This document shows, one piece after another, positions 10,860-22,539 of a DNA stretch of 64,000 nt. This stretch comes from Coenobita brevimanus (taxonomy: Eukaryota; Arthropoda; Malacostraca; Decapoda; Coenobitidae). Every line of letters begins with the position of its first letter. Within the stretch, counting starts at the first letter, position 1. The position numbers and the translations under genes were made by a program. The stretch covers positions 8,963,640 to 9,027,639 of the forward strand of contig CM064697.1 in the NCBI GenBank assembly GCA_032717465.1, given 5' to 3'. The notes beneath the pieces are model-generated. The model was not told where the DNA came from, searched no databases, and worked only from the letters and a program-made list of their open reading frames with translations.

Positions 10860-12988
10860 TCGCCGGGATTAAATTTTGAAAAGAGGCCTGCATGTGGCGC
10901 CTCCTGGGGACGACCGAATGGCGTCGTAGGGCTGGGCTGATGTCTTGCTCGCCTTTCAAGACAAATTGTTTACTTTAATGCCGGGATGGATAGTAAGAGG
11001 AGTGGGGAGAGGCGGGAGGCATCGGTCACTCGGGTCCTGCTTCCGCCATTATATCTTTCGCGACGAATTTTTTGTTCTTTGTCGGTATTTTGAGCAGACC
11101 GTCATCCAGCAGTAAGCGATGTACCCCCTTTTTTTTTCCTCTTTTCTCTCTCTCTTCTACAGTTTCCCTTTTTTTGGTGTAGGTCTGTTGTTCTTCTCTC
11201 AGTATCTGCACTCTTTTTTCTGCGTTTCTTACTCGAGTTATGCATCATCCTTTGCCATTCATCCGTTTATCCATTCACCATCCCTCGTTGGCCGTACCAG
11301 TACCGGGTCCCAGGCTGTAAACAGACAATGCACTCGTAAATCTTTCCTCTGCGCTCAAAAACAGATCCTGGCCAATAGCAGTCGAGGTCACTTAAAAACC
11401 AGACACACCAGAACCCACCCTTGCCGAAGAAAAACTGGACGAAGACAACCGCTTCTCCGCGTTTTTAAACTTCCTTTCTCTTCAAAATTTATGCTGTTGG
11501 GGTCTGTCTATCTGAATTCCTAATAATTTTGAGTCGATTTGTAAATATAAAGATGAGGGAAACTTTGAAACAACGTCTTCTGCAACTTCCGGGACTGCAG
11601 CCAAACGATAGACGTGCAATTGTGTCCTATCGGCGTCCGTCAATGGTAGGGAATTTCCGTTTATTGACGGTGCTGCCGGTCGCTAGTCGGGGAGGGCTGC
11701 CCGGTTCAGTTTTGAAGTTAGTTTGGTTTCCCTGTGGCGTGAGAACGGTTGGTGCTTGCCACTAGGTTGATCAGAGTTCAGAATAGTGCAGATATTAAAT
11801 GGTAGCGGTAGGATTTATGGAAATGTGGAGTTAAAAGGAGTATAATTTCTCTATTCTTCGCTACAGTTACGCTTCCTGATGGCAAAATGTTTAGTTACGG
11901 CTACTGTCAACGTCTAAGTATGTAGGCTAATAATTTTGTGAATACAGAATTTACCACACATATATGCCCTGTGCCTGTGAAATGGAATCAGGATCCCGAT
12001 GGTTTGAGTGGTGAGTGAATGAGTGTGTGGCTCATTTCATTGAACATGGTGTTAATTAGAGTTTCCTCTCCCGTGTTTTTTTTTTCTTTTATCTTGCTTT
12101 CTAGACCCTACCACACAACAAGTATAGCTTATGTGGAAAACCTTTAACTTTAAGTGGAAAACACGGGATTTTGAAAGCTAGATTCCCCATCCTTCCCCTG
12201 AGTGCGAGGAGCATGTCCGGCTATTTGTTGTGCGTTGGGCTGTTAAAGCCTGAGAGGATGAACTACGTAGTCAGTTTTAATTCGTACCCAGAGAAGGTGT
12301 CTCCTGTCTGAATGGACGCGACATTGATCCAGGCAGGAGCAGGGATGTATAAAAAAGAAAGTTAATGTCATTACACTTGTCCTGAGTGACACAGCTCTAG
12401 CATGTATTCAGTATGAACGGTAGGAATTAGCACTGAAGTGGTGACATGTGAAGGTGTATGGAAAGTCAAATTGCTGGCCCTCAGGGAGTGGACTGTAATA
12501 TATATCCCCAAAGTCGGATATAAAGTGTATACAGTATATGTTTAAGGCTGCTTTGTCTTCGAGTGCCATTCCGCTGGAGCAAGCAATAACGAGCATACAC
12601 TTATGATACGTATGTTGTTATATTAGTACATGTGTATATATATTTGAACTTAATATCCTGATGCAAGAAAGGTGCAGGGTAAAAACATAACGTACTGCAG
12701 TAACGCATGTTACACCAGTACCGAGACGTTGCTTATTACGGAACATTAGAAGGGATCATGCATTTGCTGTCGCTTTGGCAAAGAAAATCATTCACGAAAC
12801 CCTGGAACCTGTAGTTCACTTGCCTGAAGCTTAATGGCCAAGGACGGTATGGTTTTGACTGTGTACAGAGTTTTCTGCGTAAGAGTGATGATTGTGTGGC
12901 AGGTTACCATACATGTAGCCACATTTCACTTACATGGTAATACCTCCTCGGGTCTGTGGTAGCCATCCATCAGCTACCTAGGAAGGGG
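10860..12988. other. Unique sequence, no gene seen
   Basis: Mixed-composition DNA. A 134-codon frame at 11,119-11,523 starts in a T-rich run, is basic towards its end and has no domain. A 78-codon frame at 11,529-11,765 likewise cannot be identified. No splice-bounded exon could be supported. Confidence 0.5.
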
Positions 12989-13063
12989 TTAACCTCACCG
13001 TTGCTCGGTTGCTCTCTAAAGCTGTGTGAAATCGTCAGGTATCTGCAACAGTATAATACCAAA
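12989..13063 (+). repeat. CGTCTGG-family MITE, degraded copy
   Basis: Begins TTAACCTCACCGTTG and contains TCTCTAAAGCTGTGTGAAATCGTCAGG, matching the family order of TTAACC end then AAGCTGAATAAAATCGTCTGG. The right terminus is not recognisable. Confidence 0.55.
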
Positions 13064-15589
13064 CACGTCATCTGATGGAATGGGTTAGGACAATTATTGA
13101 AAAAAAAAAATCGTGCATTGGCTGAAATAACTGCAGTAGATTTCACGGATTCTTGTACTTCATCTCTCTTTAGCAAAGCTGAGTATAATACAAGGATTAC
13201 AGGATCATGTAAAAATAGTGAGATAAAAGTATCTTTGAAGAAAAGGGTATTTATTCGTAGATGATCTGGATAATAATAATGTACATGTAAATTTACTCTC
13301 TTCCGCTTTTAATATGGAGATACTGATTCGCCTATGGTCCAGGAGTGCTGCTGCTTTTAGCATACCAGCTTGTTGGGAGAAAAACCCATTTTTCCTTTTT
13401 AATGCTCATAACTGATCATTTGCCTACTAGAAACATCACACTTGCTCTTATTTTGTTTTCCTTTTTTTTCGATTTGATAGTGACTAACTTTTTTCGTGGT
13501 CAATAAATGTGCGGTTTATCGTAACTTGTAACTAATATCCAGAGGTGAAGCAGAATCATTAGGTGGAAAAAGATGCCGGAATGATGCTGAAAACTGGAAG
13601 CAGTTCCGTGTAGGAAGTCGTATAAAAACACACGGCTCTGAGCACCCGTCCATAATATTCCGTATAATAAGGTGGGCAGTGCAACTTTAAGCTCAATATG
13701 GAATACTCAGTTATGTAAAAAAGCATCCCTAGGAGAAAGACTAAACGAAGTGTTCTAATAAGATGCCATCGTCCATTTTGTTGCCTCTAAACCTTTTCCC
13801 CTCCAGGATCTTTGTTCATATTTTTAAAATCGTGTGACATGAACCAGCTATAAGTGCTCCGGGTGATCCTAGTTTGATAAAAACTATTTTGGACCCTGTT
13901 TAACTTCTACATTATTTTTATCGAGTATTACACACGTCGGGAATAATGTGTAAAAGCAAACTGAAACTAAAATTCGTCCATCTGATATATCTCTCCAGTT
14001 CGTTACTAAATGCATGGTCATCAGATCTTTGCCATTTTTTAAAGCCTCCGTCGTTAGCCATAACCTTCATTCCTTCCACCATGCTGGGAGCAATGAGTAC
14101 CGCCGCCTTAGGAAATGAAAACCACTTTTTATCATAGCCTTTTTGTACTTAAGTGTCTCAGACCCTTACACTCATAACCGTTTTCATGACGGAATAAAGT
14201 TAATCTATGAACCTGCATTGTAGGTTTATGGCTAACCAGCGCTACTTAACCCCCCCGCCCTTATTTGCGACGTATAGCCCGACTTTATGAAGCGAATTGT
14301 CTGTGTGATGTAGTACAGGCGAGGGATGGGAGGTTTGGTAGCCGTGCATAAACTATGAACGAGCACATTTGTTGGTGTTGGGGCCCTTCTGTACGGAAAA
14401 GCACATTAGATATTGGTCTCGACCCCCTTGTTAGTGGCATGGCGCATCTCAGCAGGAGCTTAATCCTTTCTGTGCAGTGGTTGAAGTTACTTTTGCTAGT
14501 ACTTGTCGGATTCTTCAGCTTAGAGAATCCTTTCGCAGGAAAAGGGTTAAAAACTATCTATAACCCTTCATCTTTGAACTTAAGTATTTTGTTCCTACTG
14601 ATACCAGACTATTATGAAAGAATCCTTACCAGGCAAAAGCGTTAAAAGGCGATGCCCATAACCTACAAATGAATTTTCCTCAGAGTGTGACAGGCCGAAC
14701 TAAATATCTTGATCTTGTGTAAATAGGGAAATATTTTTATCCTCTTTCGTTATAACCTTATGATGAGTTTGTTTCATAGTGGAATGAACTGTTGGAGTGG
14801 ATAATACGTATATACTGAAATAATGTTTGTTGAGAAGATACAAATTTCGGCCTGATTTATATGAATGTCCATGTCAAACTGAAACTGTTGTAACCTTACG
14901 CTGAGCGGTTTCTGTATGAGCAGGTAAAATTAATCCGTTGCATACTTACAAATCTTTGGTTGCTATTGATTTATGTATATACAGGTTTGTGATAAGCTAA
15001 CCAGGAGTAATATTTGAATAACGGCTGAATGCTTTGAGGTAGTGCATTCCTTACACCTTGCGGGGCACGAGAAATCTTGACTATATTCTTGGAATCATCT
15101 GTTTAATTTAGCTTAGGAGTAACTTATTCGTTTTCTGAAGTATAAAAAGTCTCTAATAACCTGTTTAGGATATACGGAATATATCTATGATTCTGCTATT
15201 GCCAAACGATGATGTTAAGCTCAAGGTGGGTCTCCGCCGTGCGAGGTTTAATCAGTTCAAGTCTTGACCGCTTTTCCACAGTTACTGTCTGTAAAAAAAT
15301 GCTTATTACTCTCGGTTGACTTTATCTAACAGGATAAACTTTTCGCATCAGAAAATTTTATATATATAGCATTCATTTACCCGCTGAGGATGGGAATCTT
15401 TCTGTAAGTTGAATATACAGGTAATCGACTGGAGGAAGGAAGAAGAACGAAAAATTGTGTGCTTTATTTAGCACTCGAATTGCTGGTGTTTGTGTTTGTT
15501 GTTAACACCTTCAGTTCAAATTCTTTTTCATTCTTACTACTACCCCCCTCCCCCAAAAAAAAAGTTGTGAAAAGGGTTAGAACTCTACA
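13064..15589. other. Unique AT-rich sequence, no gene seen
   Basis: Mostly unique DNA. Around 14,520-14,640 there are several AAAGGGTTAAAA / TAACCCTTCAT motifs that may be further remnants of the CGTCTGG MITE ends. The 96-codon frame covering them has no domain. Confidence 0.5.
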
Positions 15590-15663
15590 TTAACCCTTTC
15601 AGTATGATGCTTCCGTCAAAATCTTTTAAAGTTTGAGGCAGTCCCCGTAGTGAATGGATTAAA
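15590..15663. repeat. Short element with CGTCTGG-family type ends
   Basis: Starts TTAACCCTTTCAGTATGATG and ends CCGTAGTGAATGGATTAA, an inverted pair of the family's termini. The core is diverged (CCGTCAAAATC). Confidence 0.45.
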
Positions 15664-15803
15664 AAGCCGCCATTAAACTCCTTCAATGCGATGACGTAAA
15701 ATATATTTCTATTACTATTTTAGGACGATAATTTAACTAAGGAGACATTTTTCGAAATTGGAGGGGTGTAATACAGTCTTCGCTAGCTTCTTCATGTTTA
15801 GGT

Positions 15804-15875
15804 AGCTCTCTAACTGAATAAAATCGTCTGGTAGCAGCAAGAAGAAAACATGAAATACTTCTTCGGTTTAAAAGA
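15804..15875 (+). repeat. CGTCTGG-family MITE, degraded copy
   Basis: Contains CTCTCTAACTGAATAAAATC followed by GTCTGGTAGCAGCAAGAAGA, one of the least diverged core segments in the window. Confidence 0.7.
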
Positions 15876-17014
15876 TGTTAATTCCCATTTGTCCGTTACC
15901 ACCGGTCTCGTCCTCTGTAACTAATGGTGGTTTAATGCAGTTGCCCATTTGCATATCACAGCTCTGAAGGTGACGTGAAAAGGGTATGGGGCTTACCGGG
16001 ATGTTGTGTGCTTCTCACCGTTTTAAGAAGTGTAGAAAAAAAAAATTCCTCCCCCCCCTTTTTTTTCGTTAGTTTCCTACGATTACTGAGCGACCCCGGA
16101 CGTTTGAAAAATTAATATTACACCTGGTGACTGGATTTATATGCGTCGGATTTGCATAACTGAAATGTTCGTGAATGAAAGTATGGCATCATTAAATTTA
16201 GTTGATGGATTTTTTTTACTTATACTGTATATATAGACCATATAAGTTTATAGGAATAATTTTGCACGCTTTCTCCTGCTCAAAAACTTTTCCACCATAT
16301 AAATTAATAGCGTGTTTATTAGATATTTGTTTTGTCTAAATCTGTGTACTCTTTTTTTTTTTTTTTTTTTTTTTTCACAAAATTGTATTAATAATCTTAC
16401 TGCAATTTGCCTTAATTATTCAGTTGGATGAATTATGCCACACACTGAAATTACTGAGTCAGTACAGTTTCTATAAGTTGGTATACAGTAAATCATTAAT
16501 ACCGAAAAATGTGAGAAGGTGTAAGTTAAATCCAGCGGCATAACCCCTAGAATTTCTTACGCATTTCGTGCTGCGTCAAGCCGTCCATAATTAGGAAAGT
16601 ACCTGATCTCTACTAGTGTTTTAGGTCTTAACGAGAACGGGGGAATTATAACATCAGTGAATTGTGCAGTAATAGTGCATACAAAAGATAATTTATAGCT
16701 AATATGCTTTCAGCGACAAGTGACACTCATAGCCGGAACAAAGAAACCAAAATCTCGCTGTTAGGATACAGACGGATAGATTACTCAACGATTACGCATA
16801 GCAGTATTTTACACGAACATAATGATAGATCAGAGCGGTATTTCATTGAATGCAGTTCGGTCCTCTTGATGCTCTACAACAATGGTCTCGAGACTGTAGG
16901 GGACGTACCCGGTACTATTGGCAAGGGGGACTTATAAAAAAAAAAATGAGAAGTAGCTTAAGAACGCTTGAAATTTTACCGGGAGAGTAACATTTATACT
17001 CTCTCAACATTTAT
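15876..17014. other. Unique AT-rich sequence with homopolymer runs
   Basis: Includes A9/C9/T8 runs near 16,038-16,067 and a T24 run at 16,352-16,375. No gene is recognised. Confidence 0.55.
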
Positions 17015-17033
17015 ACTCTCTCTCTCTCTCTCT
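17015..17033. repeat. (TC)n microsatellite
   Basis: Short TC run following a duplicated ATTTATACTCTCTC block. Confidence 0.85.
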
Positions 17034-17298
17034 GATTTTTTTTTATTCCATTCAACCTCGCACCCCTGACGATCATCGGTTTTCTATTATTTCATCCGGC
17101 TTCCCTTCTTTTACCACTTTCGATTCTCCTGCATAAAAAAAAAAGTGCCCCAACCACAGGGAAATAATTGTATGACTTCAGCCTTCTTTCATCGTTGCCT
17201 TCAGCCTGTTTCAGCGTCTTCGTCCCCTCACCTCTAAGCAGCCCGTTACCCCTTCTTGATTCCCTCACCCCTTCATCTACTTTTTAGCATCACATACA

Positions 17299-17360
17299 TC
17301 ATCTCCATGGCAACGTGTATCCCTTTCAGTCATCTCCATGGCAACGGTTACCCCTTTCAG
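17299..17360. repeat. 31-bp direct duplication carrying CCATGGCAAC twice
   Basis: Two consecutive copies of CATCTCCATGGCAACG followed by a variable stretch and CCCTTTCAG. CCATGGCAAC matches the half-site of the X-box bound by RFX factors, so a regulatory duplication is possible. It may equally be a chance minisatellite. Confidence 0.5.
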
Positions 17361-17399
17361 GTTTCATCTCCTTTATCTATTAATTCCTTCAGTTCATTA

Positions 17400-17760
17400 T
17401 TGTTACCTCCACCGAGGAGGTTATGTCTTACCCCGCGTTGGTTGGTTTGTCTGTCTGTTTGTCTGATATCAGGATTACTCAAAAAGTTATGAACGGATTT
17501 TGATGAAATTTTGTGGAAGGGTGGGCCATGGGCCAAGGAAGAAATGATCAAATTTGGGGGCGGATCCGGATTCGGATCCGTAGTATCCCGCACAATATTT
17601 CCAAAAGTTCTCAGAGAATTTCAATGAAATTTTGTGGAAAGGTGGGCCAAGGACCAAAAAGGAATTTATTAAATTTGGGGGCGGATCCTATATCCACGGA
17701 TCCGGATCCGGATCCTTTTTAATGGCAATGGCATTGGCGGGGGTATGTGCTGTCTGAGCG
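17400..17760 (+). repeat. GGATCC-rich dispersed repeat, copy 1
   Basis: Order of motifs: CACCGAGGAGGTTATG, GTTTGTCTGTCTGTTTGTC, AGGATTACTCAAAAAGTTAT, GATTTTGATGAAATTTTGTG, GGGCCA.GGACCAA, AAATTTGGGGGCGGATCC and repeated GGATCCGGATCC. The stretch from GAAATTTTGTGG to GGATCC is present twice (17,505-17,580 and 17,626-17,715). I recognise this layout as a dispersed element type found in several animal groups, though I cannot give its name. The 69-codon frame reading GADPISTDPDPDPF is a by-product. Confidence 0.7.
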
Positions 17761-17790
17761 CATTCTGTTATTTCTGTTATTATTTTCGTC

Positions 17791-17945
17791 ATCACCAGAC
17801 GATTTTCTTCAATCAGGACAGCCTTTTATTAGTGAAGAAGTAATTGAAGGCTCTCTAACTCGTCTAGTTCGCAAAATCTCTCCAAAGCTGAATGACATCG
17901 TCAGATGGAGGTAACTGTAGTAAAATACTTCATCGGAATGAAGGC
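17791..17945. repeat. CGTCTGG-family pair in head-to-head orientation
   Basis: CACCAGACGATTTTCTTCAA on the plus strand (minus-orientation core) is followed about 75 bp later by AAAGCTGAATGACATCGTCA (plus orientation). The arrangement suggests a longer foldback version, or two insertions. The 222-bp MITE begins immediately after. Confidence 0.6.
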
Positions 17946-17948
17946 TTA

Positions 17949-18170
17949 GGACCATATTCTCGTCGATAAGGCAGCTGCCTAACACCTTTTCATAGGCGAC
18001 TTATTTTGCTTTTTACACTTACTGTCCTCTTATGTGTTATTAAATCCTTCCATTTTCACCATACTCTGCATGAAAGTCGTACAAAAAGATAATGACCAGC
18101 CATATCCAAATATAAATCGCGATGGATGAGGTATAAGGGAGTTTCCTAAAGCGGCGAAAGTACGAGCCCT
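17949..18170 (+). mobile_element. 222-bp MITE with about 50-bp terminal inverted repeats, copy 1
   Basis: The left end CCATATTCTCGTCGATAAGG and the reverse complement of the right end, GGGCTCGTACTTTCGCCGCT, align, and pairing continues inward to GGCGACTTA / ATCGCGATTT. The whole element aligns in inverted orientation to 35,978-36,202, including interior blocks CATACTCTGCAT and GACCAGCCATATCCAAATA. No open frame, so non-autonomous. A TA next to each end is a possible target duplication. Confidence 0.75.
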
Positions 18171-18372
18171 AGTCTCCCGTTCACTTCTCAGCACCCAGTC
18201 TACTCACTTCAGTATCCTTTACCCCTTTCCCTCCCATTTCACGACTTCCACCGCCATTACATCATTTCAGTCTCTCTGTTTCCCCTTCCACTCCTGAACC
18301 CATACCCTGCTTCCATTACCACATCTAGTTCTTCCTGTAACCCTTTTAGTACGAGAATCCATCCTTCATCTG

Positions 18373-18390
18373 AAAAAAAAAAAAAAAAAA
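18373..18390. repeat. A18 homopolymer
   Basis: Uninterrupted A run. It generates the poly-F in a spurious minus-strand frame. Confidence 0.9.
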
Positions 18391-18489
18391 TACTTGACAG
18401 CCACATTGAAACTTTGGTACGGGGTGTCTTTTCTAAGCTGCATAAACTCATCTGGAGATATATATAAAAAAATGCTCTGAAAGGTTAAC

Positions 18490-18885
18490 AATTTAGTGCC
18501 CCCATTTACTTCTGTTCAGCGCTTCCTCGGCCGCTTCTGCTCACTACTCTTCTTTAGCCTTTCAGTGGGATGTCAAACCCCTCCAGTGCCTATGCTAGCC
18601 CCTTCTCTCTCCCTTCAGTGCCCCATTACCCTCTCAGACCTCTTAACCTTCTAACAGTCCTACCCTTTCATCCTACTCGTATCGCTACAGCTCTCTCCTG
18701 AACCCCCGATTACAATTTTTTCCTCTGCAACTCACCCTTTACACTCCCCACCCTTTATCCACCCCCTTCAACTCTCTTTTACCCTTTTTTCCTCTGCAAA
18801 TCCCCCTTCACCCTTACCTCCTGCCAGCTCCCCCTTTAACCCCCTTCAGCGCCCCCTTCACCCTTTCAGCGCCCCCTGCCGTCCA
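18490..18885. repeat. Degenerate pyrimidine-rich repeat, CCCTTCAGYGCCCC-like
   Basis: CCCTTCAGTGCCCC, CCCTTCAACTCTC, CCCTTCAGCGCCCC and TTTCAGCGCCCC recur irregularly. A CTCF-like core AGCGCCCCCTG occurs at 18,868-18,878 (minus-strand orientation) but may simply reflect the repeat. Confidence 0.6.
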
Positions 18886-18944
18886 TCACGCGCGGGCCCG
18901 TCATAAAAGAGGGAGACACGGAAGCCTATATAGCAAATGGCCGG

Positions 18945-18945
<1 letters not shown>

Positions 18946-18991
<46 letters not shown>
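18946..18991. repeat. (GA)n microsatellite
   Basis: About 22 GA units, directly after a CG-rich patch with CCTATATAGC. Confidence 0.95.
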
Positions 18992-18995
<4 letters not shown>

Positions 18996-21216
18996 GATCT
19001 ACTTCGGGTAAGGTTAAGGTACAAGAAACTATAATGCTGGTTTATTTTATTTACTTTCGGCGCCATTTCCTTGTTTTATTTCCCGTTGTCTCGTAGTTTT
19101 CCATGCACTATCTTCGTCGAAAGTGTAGACAAGAAGATGTATCGTTATTTTAGGGGGAGGTTGTTTTATTGGGAGGCTTTAGTATCGCCTAGGTAATGGA
19201 GGAAGGATGGCCAGGGCAGGAGAGGAGGGAAAAGTGAATGATGGAAGAAACAGGGAAAGAGATGAGAACGAAAGGAAAAAATAGATCTGTCCATAAGAGA
19301 GATGAGAATGTATATGACTAGATGAGGGTAAGGAAGAAATTGGATGGGGGAATGTAACAGGTAGAATATATGAAAATAAAAAAAATGATAGGGAAAAAAA
19401 AAAGGAAATTAAAGCTCTATGGCTTCCTGCGCTTTGTAGATTATTTATGGAGTATATGTATATATTAGGAGAGGCATAATTTTCCCAAGAGTTACAAAAA
19501 ATGAATGAGGAAACCTTTTATACAAAACAGAAGCCAAATAATGGGAGAATCCGTCACTTGTGCTACTTCAAAAAATATTTTAAAGCGTTTAAAATTTACC
19601 GGCTGTTTTTAAAATAAAAAACAAGTGCCGTTTAAGACTAATAATTATCAGCTGATAATAATTTTCAGACGTTGATTAGAAACCTGAAAACTGTTGAAAT
19701 TAATTGTAACCACTATATAAATCAAACAAGTAAAGTCGAATTTTGTCATGATACTTCAGAAATATGCAATATTCAGGTTATCAACCAATTAGCCAAAGAA
19801 CGTCAGGGTTCAAGAAACCTCTGACCATTGTATATGTTGGTTATATTCAAAAACATCTTTTTTCATTTGGCGCTGGGCCGTTGATGAGAGCTATTCGAGA
19901 AAAGTGTACCGAAGACTCTTGTAGAATGTCTGTAAAATAACTCTATTGCCATAAACTGTATGAGGATGAATATCGACGAATAGAGGTATTTGGCATGGGA
20001 AGATGATTTCGCCAAAGTTATTAATTGCATACTTAGAGGAAATTTCATAAATTTTTATTTGGATGGCGATTGACTACTCTTACACTTACTGACACCCCAA
20101 CACAACCCACAAGATGTCCATTGTCTTTGGACACACCCCTCTGACACACCCCAAATACACAACACACGCACGCACATAAAACAGTATGGTTGCAACCAGA
20201 GATGTCATCCTTCAGAAAGATGCAGTTACTCAGTGAGTGTCACAGTTATGGACACACACAAAGACACACAGAGGATTTTGCCGCCCCTGTAGGTGCAGGG
20301 CCTGGACAAGAGAGCAAACGAAAGTAGAGAATATAATCACTACGCACTCAAAAATTAAACATGGATGTGTGCATGTCACGTCCCCCGTAGACCGATAACA
20401 GACGGGCAGTAGAGTAGCTGGGTGGCAGTTCAGATATGGCGTGAGAGATAAAGAGGCAAACAGAGAATAAGACGGCGAGATGACATTCGGAGATTCTCAG
20501 GAGTTGGAAGGAACAGGCTAACAACCAGCAGGTCGGAATGGTAAAAGATGGGAAAGGCTTTTGTCCTGTAGTGAAATGACTTAGGATGATAATAATGATG
20601 ATGATGTAGGTGCAGCAAGAACATTGCTGCATAGTTTTACCGAAGAAGGCTTTGGATTGGAGCCGTCAGCTTGGACGACAGAAATGCTGCTACACATACA
20701 TGCATGAATGTGTATATGGATACGCATAGATGCAAATACCGTACATGCCGGTATATGGAGATGTTATGTCAACAGCCGTGGCTGGATTAAGATACGGTCA
20801 AAAACTGGATGGTTTTCACAGCACACAGTACTACCACTACCGCTACTGTAGCGTCGCCAAAATGTAACCAGTGTGTTGACCAGCAGGTTCATTTCTTCAT
20901 TTTAGAAAATAAATAACCGGCAAGACGGTTTCGGCCAGTGCGTTGCAACATATCATTAAATCATTCAATGACGTTCTAAGCTGTGCCGTAGGAGAAACAC
21001 GTACATAACCTGTACTTATTTTTAATTCCTACTTATAAAAACACACACGTGTGCATAACCAATACTTATTCATAATTCCTCTTTATGAGTTTAATGTATT
21101 TATATATTTACATGATTTTTAAATACATATGAAAATTATCAGCTGAGCGATATAGAACTTTTCATAATCGGACTTTGAGCACTGAAGAGTAAAAGAACAT
21201 AAGCCGAACTGTACTG

Positions 21217-21217
<1 letters not shown>
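18992..21217. other. Unique sequence, no gene seen
   Basis: Unique AT-rich DNA with a CA-rich patch at 20,085-20,275. Open frames up to 94 codons without domains. Confidence 0.5.

Positions 21218-21299
<82 letters not shown>
21218..21299. repeat. (GA)n microsatellite
   Basis: About 40 GA units with one GG interruption near 21,259. Confidence 0.95.
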
Positions 21300-21302
<3 letters not shown>

Positions 21303-21358
21303 GAGAAATGAATTCCCCGAGCTAGGCAACTAAGGCCATATAGCCCCGCTGGGGTTAC

Positions 21359-21359
<1 letters not shown>

Positions 21360-21406
<47 letters not shown>
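21360..21406. repeat. (GA)n microsatellite at the left edge of duplication copy A
   Basis: Perfect GA run. The equivalent run borders copy B at 24,764-24,808. Confidence 0.95.
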
Positions 21407-21409
<3 letters not shown>

Positions 21410-21419
21410 ATCTGCATGG

Positions 21420-21595
21420 TCAAGTTGAGAGAGGAAGGGTAGAGGGTGGAGGAGGTGGAGGAGGATTGGTACAACAAAGAGAGAGGGAGAGGAAGGTGGA
21501 GGGGGAAGAAGGAGGTGGAGAGGAGAGAAGGATGGGAGGGGGGGAGATGCGCAGAGGAAGGGGAAAGTGGAGGGAAGAGAGGGATAGCCACGCAA
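21420..21595. repeat. Polypurine tract
   Basis: Almost pure G/A (GGTGGAGGAGG, GGAAGGTGGAGGGGG). Counterpart of 24,840-24,990. Confidence 0.9.
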
Positions 21596-21767
21596 ATATG
21601 GAGACGAGAGCTCATCTGAATCTAATTATACCCAGCAAACAGAATTGATCTGCGTAACAATGTTCATTAGTTGGCTATTTGATAATTACAAACCATGCTG
21701 CATTTTAACATACGGTACATTGAGATTCCTAGATCTCTTTGTTCATAAAAGAGGTTACTGCGCGGAA

Positions 21768-21912
21768 GTGGCGGGGAGTGGGGGTGGTGGGAGGAGGAGA
21801 AGGGGGTGGAGGGAGGGAGGGAGGGGGGGGTCTGGTTTGGGGATGGAGGATTGGGGGAAGCTGGGGAGGGGGGTGGAGGGAGGTAGGGAGGGACTGGTTT
21901 GGGGGTGGCGGA
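21768..21912. repeat. G-rich tract with many G3-G8 runs
   Basis: GGGTGGTGGGAGG, GGAGGGAGGGAGGGGGGGG and GGGGAGGGGGG satisfy the G-quadruplex pattern repeatedly. Counterpart of 25,165-25,312. Confidence 0.9.
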
Positions 21913-22339
21913 GGTGCATGTAAAATCTTGATGCATGGGAGGATATAACCTAGCTTAGCGTTCATTATACGTGCAATGGCTATGCTGTCTCTTTTATTTT
22001 CATCTAAAGGACCAGTAAATTAAGAGATGCTATTATAATACGTTGCCGTTATCGCTGTAGGTGTCATTTGAGGTTTGTTAATAGCAAGATTTAATTAAGA
22101 GACTTGGCAACTTAGCATGTAGGGAGAGAGGAGTCGCTGTGAGGTGACGTGGCGTGTATCCACTTACCGTCAATAAATATCAAGCACATTTTTTTACTGC
22201 TAAATCTTCGGCGTCTCTAGATTGGATTTAAGTAGACAATAATATGTATAAAATTATGTGAGCATTGAGATAAGAAAGCGTCGACACTATTGTTTTTTAA
22301 GTATTGCTTAATCAGCTGAATAAAAAAGTAATGGCAAAC

Positions 22340-22539
22340 TCATCAGCAGCTCCCCGCCGGTTATGTGCTTCTGTTTGCCGGAGTGAGTGACCGGCTGTCT
22401 TCTCGGGTAGTGTTGCTTGTTTGTTCGATTTATTTCTGTGTTTTTGCGCCTGTGAAGAGAAGAACCAGAATATTAGGAGTTGCATCAAGAACTGTGTGAT
22501 TTTCTGTGAGACCTAGATGGCGTTGGAGTGTTAAGTAAG
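22340..22539 (+). other. Exon-like block with splice donor, duplication copy A
   Basis: The most conserved stretch of the duplication, running from GGCAAACTCATCAGCAGCTC to a consensus donor AAG|GTAAGTA with GT at 22,540. It starts in a small GC-rich patch (CTCCCCGCCGG) and has no long open frame; the only short start is ATGGCGTTGGAGTGTTAA. The pattern fits a non-coding first exon of a gene or long non-coding RNA. Transcription is inferred only, from the conservation between copies and the donor. Confidence 0.35.

Noticed and set aside
18868..18878. Second CTCF-like core AGCGCCCCCTG
   Set aside because: It matches only part of the motif and lies in a degenerate CCCTTCAGCGCCCC repeat where such words arise repeatedly.
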